Position numbers and translations under genes: made by a program
Notes under the pieces: generated by a model
The model's database searches: none
Told to the model about the DNA's origin: nothing
Seen by the model: only the letters and a program-made list of their open reading frames with translations
Assembly: GCF_000935125.1 (NCBI RefSeq)
Contig: NZ_JRKI01000025.1
Span: 1-64,000, forward strand
DNA from: Streptomyces natalensis ATCC 27448
GTDB lineage: Bacteria; Actinomycetota; Actinomycetes; Streptomycetales; Streptomycetaceae
DNA length: 64,000 nucleotides
Direction of reading: 5' to 3'
Part shown: piece after piece, positions 9,187 to 18,253 of the stretch
Numbering within the stretch: the stretch's first letter is position 1
Layout: each line of letters starts with the position of its first letter

Positions 9187-9660
9187 CTACTCCCCGGCGA
9201 TATGGCGGTCCAGGGCCCGTACGGACTCCCGGAAGGCGCGCCCCAGCCCCGGCCGGGCCAGCGTCATCACCAGCCGGAACGGTGCCGGACCGTCGGCCGC
9301 GAACGTCCACCGCACCCGGGTCCCGCCACCCGTCGGCGTCAGCCGCCAGTCCTCCAACAGGGCCCGCAACCCCGGGGCGTTGGTGGTGTCGACCCGATAG
9401 GCATAACGCTCGTCCGGCTCGGTGGCCAGAACCGTCTCGGTGAACCGCGTCCCGCCCGTCAGCCGTACCTCCCGCCCTCGGCCACCGTCCGTCGACACCG
9501 ACCGTGAGACGCCGGTGAACCAGCGCGACCAGCCCGCCACATCGTCCGCCAGCGCGGCATACACCGCCTTGGGCGGCGCGGCGACCTCCGCGGCGAACAC
9601 CAGCCGCAGCGGCGCGGACTCGACGAAGTCCAGCTCTACGGGGCGGAGTCGGCGTGCCAT
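9187..9660 (-). CDS. SRPBCC (START-like) family protein
   Basis: 157 residues. Helix-grip fold signature: opening strand LVFAAEVAAPPKAVYAALADDVAGWSRWFTGV, middle strand TRFTETVLATEPDERYAYRV, and a long C-terminal helix. These bind hydrophobic ligands and act in lipid handling or polyketide-like chemistry; no catalytic residue can be assigned. Start ATG at 9660 chosen because upstream frame sequence is not conserved in style. Confidence 0.75.
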   Translation of the reverse strand: MARRLRPVELDFVESAPLRLVFAAEVAAPPKAVYAALADDVAGWSRWFTGVSRSVSTDGGRGREVRLTGGTRFTETVLATEPDERYAYRVDTTNAPGLRALLEDWRLTPTGGGTRVRWTFAADGPAPFRLVMTLARPGLGRAFRESVRALDRHIAGE

Positions 9661-9828
9661 GGACGAGCACCCCCTACGGGACGGCGGCCAACGGCCCAGG
9701 TTGTCGGGCCCGGGCCGGTGACGGTGGGCGGCGGGTCGCGCACACCATAGCTGACCCTTCGTCAGATGTCCGTGGTCTGTGGGCAATCGCCCCCTCGGGC
9801 CCCGTCCTTTCCCTCGTCGCCTCTCCCG

Positions 9829-10674
9829 TCAGGCGTCCGCGTCGGACGGTTCTTCGCCCGCCACCAGCAGTTCCGGCGGCAGCTCCGCGAACTCCGCCCG
9901 CGCCTCGGCCGACAGCCCGGAATCCGTCACCAGCACATCCACCTCGTCCAACGAGGCGAATGAACTCAGTCCGACCGTGCCCCACTTGGTGTGGTCGGCG
10001 ACCACCACCACCCGCCGCGCGGATCGTACGAAGTGCCGATTTGTCTCCGCCTCCGCCAGATTCGGCGTGGAAAGCCCGGCCTCCACCGATATGCCGTGGA
10101 CCCCGAGGAACAGCACATCGAAGTGCAACGACCGGATCGCGGCATCCGCCACCGGGCCCACCAGGGTGTCCGACGGCGTCCGCACGCCGCCGGTCAGCAC
10201 CACCGTCGCGGCCCCGGCGCGAGGCCCCCCGCCGCCGCTCGCCGCCGCCCGCTGGGCGTTGTAGAACACATCGGCCACCCGTACCGAATTCGTCACCACC
10301 GTCAGATCCGGCACCTCGAGCAGCTGCTGCGCCAGCGCGAACGCGGTCGTACCGCCCGCCAGCGCGATCGCACTGCCCGGCGCCGCCATCTCGGCCGCGG
10401 CCTTGGCGATGTCCTCCTTGGCGCTCAGCTCCAGCCCCGACTTCGCCTCGAACCCGGGCTCATGCGCACTGGGCTCGCTGACCGGCACCGCGCCACCGTG
10501 CACCTTCTCGAGCATCCCCTGACGGGCGAGCGCGTCCAGATCGCGACGCACGGTCATGTCCGACACGCTCAGCTTGCGGGTCAGCTCATTGACCCGCACT
10601 CCGCCCCGCCGCCGCACCTCATCGAGAATCAGGGCGCGCCGCTGCTCCGCGAGGAGATTCTGGTTGTCACTCAC
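9829..10674 (-). CDS. DeoR/GlpR family transcriptional regulator
   Basis: 281 residues. Classical DeoR helix-turn-helix at about 20-60 (VNELTRKLSVSDMTVRRDLDALARQG followed by EKVHGGAV), then the DeoR effector domain with GTTAFALAQQL and VVVADHTKWG. Represses sugar or nucleoside catabolic genes in response to a phosphorylated sugar; no such target genes are adjacent. Start GTG at 10674. Confidence 0.9.
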   Translation of the reverse strand: MSDNQNLLAEQRRALILDEVRRRGGVRVNELTRKLSVSDMTVRRDLDALARQGMLEKVHGGAVPVSEPSAHEPGFEAKSGLELSAKEDIAKAAAEMAAPGSAIALAGGTTAFALAQQLLEVPDLTVVTNSVRVADVFYNAQRAAASGGGGPRAGAATVVLTGGVRTPSDTLVGPVADAAIRSLHFDVLFLGVHGISVEAGLSTPNLAEAETNRHFVRSARRVVVVADHTKWGTVGLSSFASLDEVDVLVTDSGLSAEARAEFAELPPELLVAGEEPSDADA

Positions 10675-11013
10675 CCCGGCCCGTCCCTTCCGCCCGACTC
10701 GCTCGCTCGGGCCGCTCTGCGCCTGCCGCCGCCTGCGATCACTGTGCCTTCATCCTCGCATGAGGCACTGACAGCGGGGGTGGGTGGCGGGGCGGGGTGT
10801 GGTTTCGGGGGCCGGGGGAAGCGGCACAGTCGCGAGCGATGCGTCCCGCCCCTCACCCGGCCGCCCGCTCGTCCCGCTCGACGTGCCACCCACCCCACCG
10901 CTTGTCCACAGCCCGGCGAAGACAGATGCGCTCCCGCCGAAAAAGGAGAATCCTGAAGGCATCGCACAGCACCGCACCGTGCCGTCTGACAACGGGGGAA
11001 CAGGGGAACTTCA
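10675..11013. other. Divergent intergenic region
   Basis: 339 bp between the DeoR gene and the large membrane protein gene. No coding frame or strong hairpin seen; probably holds both promoters. Confidence 0.45.
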
Positions 11014-13515
11014 GTGGAGACCGCGGACACCACACCGCCCGCCCGCACGCCTGACACGCTCGGCGTGCCTGACACACCCGACAAAGAGACCAAGGGAGTT
11101 GGGCCGACCCTGGTCCCGCCCCCCGTACCACCTCCCTCCCCTGCATCGCCACCCTCGCCACCCTCGCCACCCTCGCCCCCCGGAGCTCTGCCCGAGCCGC
11201 AACTCGCTCTGGAGCTGCTCGTGCACGGCGTCGGCGGCGCGACGCCCGAGGAGATGCTCGGCGATCCGCGCGTCCGGCGCATTACGGGCGATGACACCGC
11301 CGCCTGCTACCGCCGTACGGAGGACGCGGACGCCGAGGCCCGCCCCGACGACTATCGCGGCGAGCCGGTACGGGAGGCGTACTGCTGGTCCAACCTCACT
11401 TCGGGCAACAGCGCCCGCGCCCTCTGGCTGATCCTGGTGCCGTTCATGGTGGCCAACCTCGCCCACTGGATGCGGCCCGCCGCACCGCAGGAGCACAAGG
11501 CGCAGCGGATCTACGACGTCCTCGTGCGCATCCTGGCGCTCACCCTGACCGTCCTCCTGGCCGCCGCGGCCTGTGAGGTGGCGCTCGACCTCACCGCCTG
11601 GCAGTGCGCCGGCACCGCGGCCTGCGTCGACGGCAAGTCCTGGCTGGGCTTCCTCAGCCCGGCCAACTCCGGCTGGTGGAGCACCCCCGGGCGCCGCCTG
11701 GCGCTCGCCTCCATGCTGCCGCTGCTCGTCATCGGCTTCCTGTGGTGGCTCTCGCACCGCACCTGGAGCGCCTACGAGTCCGCCTCCCCGCCGCCCCGCG
11801 ACCCCGGCACCTCCCGCGACACCCCCGTCGACCAGCGCACCGTGCTCAGCCTGCACGGCTTCTGGTACGGCCGCCGGCTCGTCGCCCGGCTGCGCGCCGC
11901 GCACACCACGGCCGGTGTGCTCACCATCGCCGCCGCCCTGCGTATCGCCACCGCGAAGCTGGACCGAAGGGCGGCGGAGGGCAGTCTTCTCGCCGTCAGC
12001 GGGCAGATGTTGACCGCCGCGCTGGTCCTGCTCGCCGCCGCCACCGTGGTGATCGTGTGGCGCACCGCCCGTAGCGAGGCGGCGCCTGACGACCGGTCCG
12101 ACCGCCTGATCGTCCGGGCGCTGCCGTATGTCTCCCTCGGCGTGCTGGCGGTCGTCACCGTGCACACCGCCTGGGCGCGGCCCGGCGCCCACAGCTCCGG
12201 GCCGCTGCCCGGCGCCGCCGCCTTCGGGGCCATCGCCGTCTTCCAGAGCGTGGTGGTCCTCGCGCTGGCGGTGGCCTCCTGGTTCCTCCAGCGCGCCGCC
12301 GTGGGCGCGGCCCGAAGCGCCCTCAACGGAATGGGCGGGCCCGCCGTCGCCCTGCTGGCCTGCGCGGTGGGCGGGGTGCTGTCCGGGGGAGTCGCCGAGC
12401 GGTTCGCCGACTGGATGGACGGCGACGCCACCCCGGGGCAGGCGGACGCGCCGATCCCCGGCCCGCCGGTTCTGCTGTCCTGGCAGGCGTCGGTCCTGCC
12501 CGCCCTCCTGGTCGTGGTGGCCGTGGTGGCCGTCCTCGCCGCCGTACGGATCCTCGTCGTCCGCCGCCATGTCGCCGCCGACGTCCCGGGTCTGTACGAC
12601 CCCCGGGAGCGCCCCGACGAGGGCCGTACGCTGCGTATCGCGGGCACCATCGCCCGCGCCGGGCTGACCGACGCGGCGCCCGTCCTGGTGGCGGCCATCG
12701 CCGCCGTCACCCTCGTCCTGGGAGCCGGCGCGGTGGCCGGTGCCTGGCTCACCGGTCTGGCACCCGGCCGCGCCACCGAAGGCGCCTCGCCCGTGGTCCA
12801 TGCCGCCGCCCAGACCGCGGAGGCCCTCGGCTCCTGGCTGATGAGCGCCGGCGTCATACTGCTGCTCACCATGGGCCGCCGCGCCTACCGCGACCACTCC
12901 GCCCGCCGCACCATCGGCATCCTGTGGGACGTCGGCACCTTCTGGCCCCGCGCCGCGCACCCCTTCGCGCCGCCCTGTTACGCCGAGCGCGCCGTCCCCG
13001 ACCTGACCTGGCGCATGGCCACCTGGACCGAGCGGTTCGACGGCCGCCTGGTGATCTCCGGCCACTCCCAGGGCAGTGTGCTGGCCGCGGCCGCCGTATG
13101 GCAGCTGGACCTGGTCACCCGCAGCCGGGTCGCGCTGCTGACCTACGGCAGCCCGCTGGAGCGGCTCTACGGGCGCTGGTTCCCGGCGTACTTCGGCCCG
13201 TCCGTGCTCGCCGGGCTGCACCGCGAGATGGACGACTGGCGCAATCTGTGGCGCTTCACCGACCCCATCGGCGGCCCGATCCGGCTGGCCACCGAGGACG
13301 GCTGCACCGTCGACCAGGGGCCGCTGCGCGACCCGCTGGCCTTCGGCCGCACCCTCCAGGACCCGCTGCCCGCCCAGATCCTGGGCCATGGCGACTACCA
13401 GTCCGACCCGGCCTTCGACGCCGTACGCGCCGAGCTCGTCGCCCGGCTCGGCCCCGCGATGCCGCTCCAGCGGCCGAGGCCGGCTCAGGGCAGTTCCGGC
13501 AGATCCTCCGCATAG
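11014..13515 (+). CDS. Large integral membrane protein with alpha/beta-hydrolase-like module
   Basis: 833 residues. A proline-rich N-terminus, including a PPSP repeat near residues 30-58, precedes LELLVHGVGGATPEEMLGD. Roughly nine or more membrane segments follow between about 130 and 620. The C-terminal part has a lipase-like nucleophile elbow, LVISGHSQGSVLAAAAVWQL, and FTDPIGGPI. The HG-plus-GHSQG combination suggests a membrane-anchored serine hydrolase acting at the membrane face. Start GTG at 11014. Its last 31 bp overlap the end of the convergent AAA gene. Substrate unknown. Confidence 0.7.
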   Translation: METADTTPPARTPDTLGVPDTPDKETKGVGPTLVPPPVPPPSPASPPSPPSPPSPPGALPEPQLALELLVHGVGGATPEEMLGDPRVRRITGDDTAACYRRTEDADAEARPDDYRGEPVREAYCWSNLTSGNSARALWLILVPFMVANLAHWMRPAAPQEHKAQRIYDVLVRILALTLTVLLAAAACEVALDLTAWQCAGTAACVDGKSWLGFLSPANSGWWSTPGRRLALASMLPLLVIGFLWWLSHRTWSAYESASPPPRDPGTSRDTPVDQRTVLSLHGFWYGRRLVARLRAAHTTAGVLTIAAALRIATAKLDRRAAEGSLLAVSGQMLTAALVLLAAATVVIVWRTARSEAAPDDRSDRLIVRALPYVSLGVLAVVTVHTAWARPGAHSSGPLPGAAAFGAIAVFQSVVVLALAVASWFLQRAAVGAARSALNGMGGPAVALLACAVGGVLSGGVAERFADWMDGDATPGQADAPIPGPPVLLSWQASVLPALLVVVAVVAVLAAVRILVVRRHVAADVPGLYDPRERPDEGRTLRIAGTIARAGLTDAAPVLVAAIAAVTLVLGAGAVAGAWLTGLAPGRATEGASPVVHAAAQTAEALGSWLMSAGVILLLTMGRRAYRDHSARRTIGILWDVGTFWPRAAHPFAPPCYAERAVPDLTWRMATWTERFDGRLVISGHSQGSVLAAAAVWQLDLVTRSRVALLTYGSPLERLYGRWFPAYFGPSVLAGLHREMDDWRNLWRFTDPIGGPIRLATEDGCTVDQGPLRDPLAFGRTLQDPLPAQILGHGDYQSDPAFDAVRAELVARLGPAMPLQRPRPAQGSSGRSSA

Positions 13516-15923
13516 AGCAGGGTGAGGTCGTCGGTGCTCGGCTCGGCCAGCTGTGCGACCCGGCCCGCGTGCCGCTCGACCATCGCCTCGAACGTCTGCC
13601 GGGCGGTCCGGCCGTTGCCGAAGGAAGGCCCCTTGGGCAGCGCCGTGAAGTACTTGAGCAGCGCCTCGCCGGCCCCCTCGACGAGGCGGTACTCATGCTC
13701 CTCGCCCTGCTGCTCGACGATCCGCAGCAGCTCCTCGGGGGCGTAGTCGCCGAAGGTGATGGTGCGTGAGAAACGGGACGCCACACCAGGGTTGACGGCC
13801 AGGAAGCGCTCCATCTCGGCCGTATAGCCCGCGACGATCACCACTACCGCGTCGCGGTGGTCCTCCATGAGCTTCACGAGGGTGTCGATGGCCTCCTTGC
13901 CGAAGTCGCGGCCGGAGTCCTCGGGGGAGAGGGCGTACGCCTCGTCGATGAAGAGCACGCCGCCGCGCGCCCGGTCGAACGCCTCCTGGGTACGGATCGC
14001 CGTCGACCCGATGTGCTCGCCCACCAGGTCCACCCGCGACACCTCGACCAGATGCCCGCGCTCCAACACCCCCAGCGAGTGCAGGATTTCGCCGTAGAGA
14101 CGCGCCACGGTCGTCTTGCCGGTGCCGGGGGAGCCGGTGAAGACGAGATGGCGGCGTACGGATGCCGCCTTCAGGCCCGCCTCCTGCCGCCGGCGGCCCA
14201 CCTCGATCATGTTGATCAGGGTGCGCACCTCACGCTTGACGCTGTCCAGGCCGACGAGGGTGTCCAGCTCGCCCAGCACCTCCTCGGAGGGACGGCTGGT
14301 GACGGCCGGTGCGGCGGCGGCCGTCGCGGCCGGCGGCGGGCTCTGGGACGGTACGTTCCCCAGCAGCCCGGCGGTCTGGTTCGCCCGCTGCACCGGGGGC
14401 CCCGCGGGCACCGTCACATCCGGCGCCTGCGCAGCCCGGCTCTCGTCGCTGGTGCAGTCCTCGACCGTCGGCCCGCCGCCGCTGCCGTCCCCGAGCGACT
14501 CGGCGAACTCATAGCCGCCGCGCGCACACCGCTCCGTACGGCAGCGCGTCAGCGTCGTACGGCAGCCGTCGATCACATGGAAGCCGAACCCCGAACTCCC
14601 GGTCACCCGACAGCCGGTGAAGGTGCCACGGCCCTCCGCCGACACATAGAACCCGGCCTCGGTGGGCGAGCTGACGGTGCAGCCCTCCAGCGTGGGGTCG
14701 GCGCCCTTGGTAACGATCACGCCGGTCTGGGCGCCGTCGATGGTGCAGTTGGCGAGCGTGCCGCCGCTGCCGTGGTCGCGGAACCAGGCACCGGTCGCCG
14801 CCTCCCGGATCCGGCAGTCGTCGAGCTGGACGGTCGCCCCGTCGCTCACCGACACCGCGGTGTTGCGGACCTGGGAGATATCGCTGTCCACGACGTCGGC
14901 GCGGGAGCCCCGGTCCAGGACGAACAGGGCATCAGGGACATCGTGCACCCGCGTCGAGTCCAGGACTGCGGTGGCGCCGTCGCTGACCCACACCGCCGGA
15001 TAGTCGCCCGTGCTGTCGTGGATCTCGCACTGGTCGGCATCCACCCGGGTGCCCGGATCCCAGACGGACAGGCCGTTGCGGCCGAAGTGCCGCACCGTGC
15101 TGCGGGTCAGCGTCAGTACCGAACGCGACCGCAGGTCGATGGCGTTCTCCGGGATGTCGTGGATGTCGCAGTCGGCGAGGGTGAGCACCGCATCGGTGTC
15201 CAGGGTGACGCCGTCGGCGGAGGTGCGGTGGACCGTGCAGTCGGTCAGATGGCCGGTGGCCCGCGCGGCCACCTGGATGCCGGCGCCCTTGATCTCGTAC
15301 AGCTCGCAGCCCACCGCCTCGACGGCGCTGCCCTCGCCGTTCACCGAGAGCCCGGCGCCGGACGCGTGGTGCACCCGGCAGTTCTCCAGCCGCGGATGGG
15401 CCCCGCCGCGCACCGTGATCCCCGCCTGCCCGGCGGCGACCACCTCACACTCCTCGAAGACCCCGCCGGCCTCGTCCAGCACACTGATGCCCACGCCGCC
15501 CGCGTTGTCGACCGTGCACCGGCGGACCGTCGGCCGGGCACCGCCGCGCACCTCGATGCCCGCCGCGGACCGGGTCACCACCCGCAGCCCGGACAGCTCC
15601 GGGGCGCCGTCCTCCACCAGGAGCGCGGGGGAGGCCGAATCGGTCGCCTCCAGATGCAGATCGTGGACGGAGGCCGACGCACGTATGGTCACCGCCACGC
15701 CATCGGTGGGGGCGATCCGCACGGAACCGCGCGCCCCGTCCGCACCGCGCAGCGTCACCGCGCGCTCCAGTACCAGATTTTCCCGGTACGTACCGGCCGG
15801 GACGGTGAGCACATCACCGTCCCCGGCGGCCTCCAGGGCTGCGGCGAGCGTGCTGTACTCCCCTGTACGGCGCCGCCACCGCGACGTTCCGGAGTGCGTC
15901 ACCTGGACCGAGCCCTGTGCCAT
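13485..15923 (-). CDS. Right-handed beta-helix protein fused to CbxX/EccA-type AAA ATPase
   Basis: About 812 residues from ATG at 15923 (MAQGSVQVTHSG); ATG at 15965 is an alternative. Residues about 20-510 are repeated short strands typical of a right-handed parallel beta-helix (LVEDGAPELSGLRV, VRGGARPTVRRCTV, and so on). After a low-complexity linker comes an AAA+ domain: SRPSEEVLGELDTLVGLDSVKREV, Walker A GSPGTGKTTVARLYG, Walker B GVLFIDEAYALS, as in CbxX/CfxQ and EccA. Suggests a chaperone ATPase carrying its own binding scaffold; no secretion-system genes are adjacent. Confidence 0.82.
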   Translation of the reverse strand: MAQGSVQVTHSGTSRWRRRTGEYSTLAAALEAAGDGDVLTVPAGTYRENLVLERAVTLRGADGARGSVRIAPTDGVAVTIRASASVHDLHLEATDSASPALLVEDGAPELSGLRVVTRSAAGIEVRGGARPTVRRCTVDNAGGVGISVLDEAGGVFEECEVVAAGQAGITVRGGAHPRLENCRVHHASGAGLSVNGEGSAVEAVGCELYEIKGAGIQVAARATGHLTDCTVHRTSADGVTLDTDAVLTLADCDIHDIPENAIDLRSRSVLTLTRSTVRHFGRNGLSVWDPGTRVDADQCEIHDSTGDYPAVWVSDGATAVLDSTRVHDVPDALFVLDRGSRADVVDSDISQVRNTAVSVSDGATVQLDDCRIREAATGAWFRDHGSGGTLANCTIDGAQTGVIVTKGADPTLEGCTVSSPTEAGFYVSAEGRGTFTGCRVTGSSGFGFHVIDGCRTTLTRCRTERCARGGYEFAESLGDGSGGGPTVEDCTSDESRAAQAPDVTVPAGPPVQRANQTAGLLGNVPSQSPPPAATAAAAPAVTSRPSEEVLGELDTLVGLDSVKREVRTLINMIEVGRRRQEAGLKAASVRRHLVFTGSPGTGKTTVARLYGEILHSLGVLERGHLVEVSRVDLVGEHIGSTAIRTQEAFDRARGGVLFIDEAYALSPEDSGRDFGKEAIDTLVKLMEDHRDAVVVIVAGYTAEMERFLAVNPGVASRFSRTITFGDYAPEELLRIVEQQGEEHEYRLVEGAGEALLKYFTALPKGPSFGNGRTARQTFEAMVERHAGRVAQLAEPSTDDLTLLYAEDLPELP

Positions 15924-16105
15924 GGCGCTGTCGTGCCCCCACCTCGTGCGGCTGTTGTTCGGCATGGCAGAGTCCGTCCGCGGATGTCCGCATTCGGGTC
16001 TGCGAGGCCCCAGCCGAGAGGCTGGCTGCACCACCGTAGCGCGCCTGGCGAGCGGCAGTTGACATGGTCAGCCACCTCACGGAAGACCCCCGGCAAGGGT
16101 GGGAA

Positions 16106-16708
16106 TCAGCCACCCGCGTCGGCCCGTCCCCAGTCCTGGCCCGCGCGTTCCCACGCCCGGTCCCAGCGGCGGAAACGACGCACCATCAGCCGCCAGACGA
16201 GCAGCCGGCGCCCGCCCTCGACCAGTCCGCCGACGGCCGCCGCGCTGCCCAGCCCGGCCAGCACCGCATGCGTCCGCGCGGTGCTCGTGTCCATCGGCCG
16301 CGGCACCACCCGGCCGTGGCCATCGGTCCAGATCCGCAGGTGGTCGCCGGGGTCCACGGGCCGCGGTGTGGAGATCTGCCCGAGGTGTTCGCTGTGATCC
16401 CAGGCCGTCCACCGGGCGATGGCCCGGCGGTGGGCATCGCGCTGCGACGAGGTCTCCGGGTCGGGGTCGAGCGGGGCCCGGGAGGCCAGCCGGTCGACCG
16501 TGGCCCACACCAGATGCCGCTCCTGGTGCTGTGCGCGTGCGGCCTGCTGGAGCGCTTCGTCGGCGGTCTGCCCGGTGAGGCGGCCCACGGTCGTGGCGCC
16601 GACGGCGATCAGGAGCGCGGCGGCCAGCGCCACCCATGCCTCAAGCCGATCGGTGGGGCGTCGCAGCGGATTGTGCCGCCATCGCCAGACGCCTGTGATC
16701 GCTCGCAT
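16106..16708 (-). CDS. Rv1733c-family membrane protein
   Basis: 200 residues with two transmembrane helices (about 26-44 and 150-168) around a soluble domain. The arrangement, NPLRRPTDRLEAWVALAAALLIAVG and then GRVV followed by a late helix VLAGLGSAAAVGGLVEGGRRLLVWRL, is that of the Rv1733c family, common in multiple copies in Streptomyces. Function unknown; the M. tuberculosis member is a dormancy-regulon antigen. Confidence 0.8.
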   Translation of the reverse strand: MRAITGVWRWRHNPLRRPTDRLEAWVALAAALLIAVGATTVGRLTGQTADEALQQAARAQHQERHLVWATVDRLASRAPLDPDPETSSQRDAHRRAIARWTAWDHSEHLGQISTPRPVDPGDHLRIWTDGHGRVVPRPMDTSTARTHAVLAGLGSAAAVGGLVEGGRRLLVWRLMVRRFRRWDRAWERAGQDWGRADAGG

Positions 16709-16835
16709 CGCCGCTCCCCCTCCCCTTCCCCCCTCTTCGTGTCCGTGAATACCTCATTGCCCCCTGTCCATGCCAGAGTTCGGCGAAGAGAGAGCTTCCT
16801 CACGCCAGATGCCGTGAGCGTCCCCGTACGTCCGG

Positions 16836-17306
16836 TCAGCGAAGCCGTACGGCCACCGTCACCAGGGCGCCCGTCCGCTCCCCGTCCTCCGCTCCCGCTG
16901 CGGCGGGCGCGTCCGTCACCGCGAAACGGTCGGCCACCAGCCGCGCCAGCCACAGCCCGCGACCGTTCGACGCCCCGTCGAGGCCCGGCAGCAGCTCGGG
17001 TATCACCGCCTCGCTGAACCCGGGCCCGGCGTCGCTGATCCGGCACTCCAGCTCATCACCCACCCGCAGCAGCACCAGCCGTCCCCAACCGCCCGCGTGC
17101 TCCACGGCGTTCCCGGCTATTTCGTCCACGGCCAGGACGAATTCGCCGCGGCGCGGCTCGCGCAGTCCCTCGCGGGCCGCGCACTCCTCGACCAGGAGCC
17201 GCAGCTGCGGCAGCAACCGGGCGGTGAAGCGGCGCTGGAGCAGCCGCCGGACGCCGCGCTCCTCGGCCGGTGCCCGCGCGGGGCCGGCCGCATCCGGTCT
17301 CCTCAC
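16836..17306 (-). CDS. ATP-binding protein, RsbW/anti-sigma type
   Basis: 156 residues. GHKL ATPase signature: N-box EFVLAVDEIAGNAVEHAGGWG, G1 box ISDAGPGFSE, G2 box GASNGRGLWLARLVADRF. Start GTG at 17306 shares GTGA with the stop codon of the MEDS-STAS gene, so the two are translationally coupled. A kinase whose natural partner is the STAS protein encoded just upstream; together they resemble an RsbW/RsbV-type switch controlling an unidentified sigma factor. Confidence 0.85.
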   Translation of the reverse strand: MRRPDAAGPARAPAEERGVRRLLQRRFTARLLPQLRLLVEECAAREGLREPRRGEFVLAVDEIAGNAVEHAGGWGRLVLLRVGDELECRISDAGPGFSEAVIPELLPGLDGASNGRGLWLARLVADRFAVTDAPAAAGAEDGERTGALVTVAVRLR

Positions 17307-18196
17307 GGACGTATCACCTCTCTCACCGTCAGCCCCGGCACCTCGCCCGCGCCGAGCCGCCGCAGCAGCCGGCCGTGTCCCTGGCCGCAGTGCACCTCGA
17401 ACCGCTCGTGTCCCGCCGCGCCATGGACCAGGGCGAGCAGGCGGGTGGCGCAGCCGACCGACAGGAAGTGCAGACCGGTCAGATCGACGGCCAGCCGACG
17501 GGCCCGTGCCGTACGGGCCAGTGCGAGCTCCAGCGACCTGGTGAACGCGGCCTGATTGGCCGTGTCCGCCTCGCCGATGAAGCACACCGCGTCGTCGGCG
17601 CCGCGCACCGCGCGCAGGCTGCCCAGCTGCTCCAGGAGAGCATGCGGATGTGCCTTTTCCATGGCGGCGAGCAGGGCGCGGTCGAACCGGCGGCGGTCGT
17701 AGGCGCAGATCTCGGTGTACGGCCGCCCGGCGAACAGTGACTGCGCCCCGGTCTCGCGCTGTATGACCGCCGCGGGGTCCGTGCCGAGTGCGGCCACCCA
17801 GCCCATGTCGATGAAGGTCCGCAGGCCCGAGTAGCCCTCGGCCCGTGCCCGGTCCGTCTCCGCGTGCAGCCCGGCCAGCTGCCGGGCGGCGGTGAACTCC
17901 GCATCCGGCCGGATCACCGACCGCATGCTGCTGAGCACCAACTGGCCGCGCTCACGCGCCGGTGCGGGGCTGCGGCTGGGGAAGTCGAGCCGGGCCAGCA
18001 CTTCCTCCTCGGACACGGCAGGGCAGGGCAGGACGATCACCTTCTCGCCGCGGGCGAGTCCGAGCCGTACGAAGGCCGTGACGACATCCCAGCGGACCTC
18101 GTCGTCGCCGTAGCTCACAAAGGAGTGGTCCCCGGGCCGCAGATGCTGGACAGGGAGGAGATGCCCCCCTCCGGTGTCCCTCGCAGGCATCGACAC
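17303..18196 (-). CDS. MEDS sensor domain plus STAS domain protein
   Basis: 297 residues. The N-terminal half is a MEDS (DcmR-like sensory) domain (VQHLRPGDHSFVSYGDDEVRWDVV and later TFIDMGWVA, YTEICAYDRRRF). The C-terminal half is a STAS domain (ARRLAVDLTGLHFLSVGCATRLLAL) as in anti-anti-sigma factors, with serine 267-region replaced context FLSVGC as possible phosphorylation site. Overlaps the downstream ATPase by 4 nt. Likely receives a small-molecule or redox signal and passes it to the kinase. Confidence 0.85.
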   Translation of the reverse strand: MSMPARDTGGGHLLPVQHLRPGDHSFVSYGDDEVRWDVVTAFVRLGLARGEKVIVLPCPAVSEEEVLARLDFPSRSPAPARERGQLVLSSMRSVIRPDAEFTAARQLAGLHAETDRARAEGYSGLRTFIDMGWVAALGTDPAAVIQRETGAQSLFAGRPYTEICAYDRRRFDRALLAAMEKAHPHALLEQLGSLRAVRGADDAVCFIGEADTANQAAFTRSLELALARTARARRLAVDLTGLHFLSVGCATRLLALVHGAAGHERFEVHCGQGHGRLLRRLGAGEVPGLTVREVIRP

Positions 18197-18253
18197 GCAG
18201 CTCTCGGTCTCCCCCCGTGGCCTCCCCGCCCGTCGCGCGCCCGCGCCGGGCCC

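Noticed and set aside
11011..13389. Very long glycine-rich minus-strand open frame
   Set aside because: It is a high-GC shadow of the membrane protein gene, with no domain motifs and a composition of only a few residue types.
13857..16397. Long plus-strand open frame opposite the AAA gene
   Set aside because: Shadow frame; the minus strand has clear Walker motifs and beta-helix repeats.
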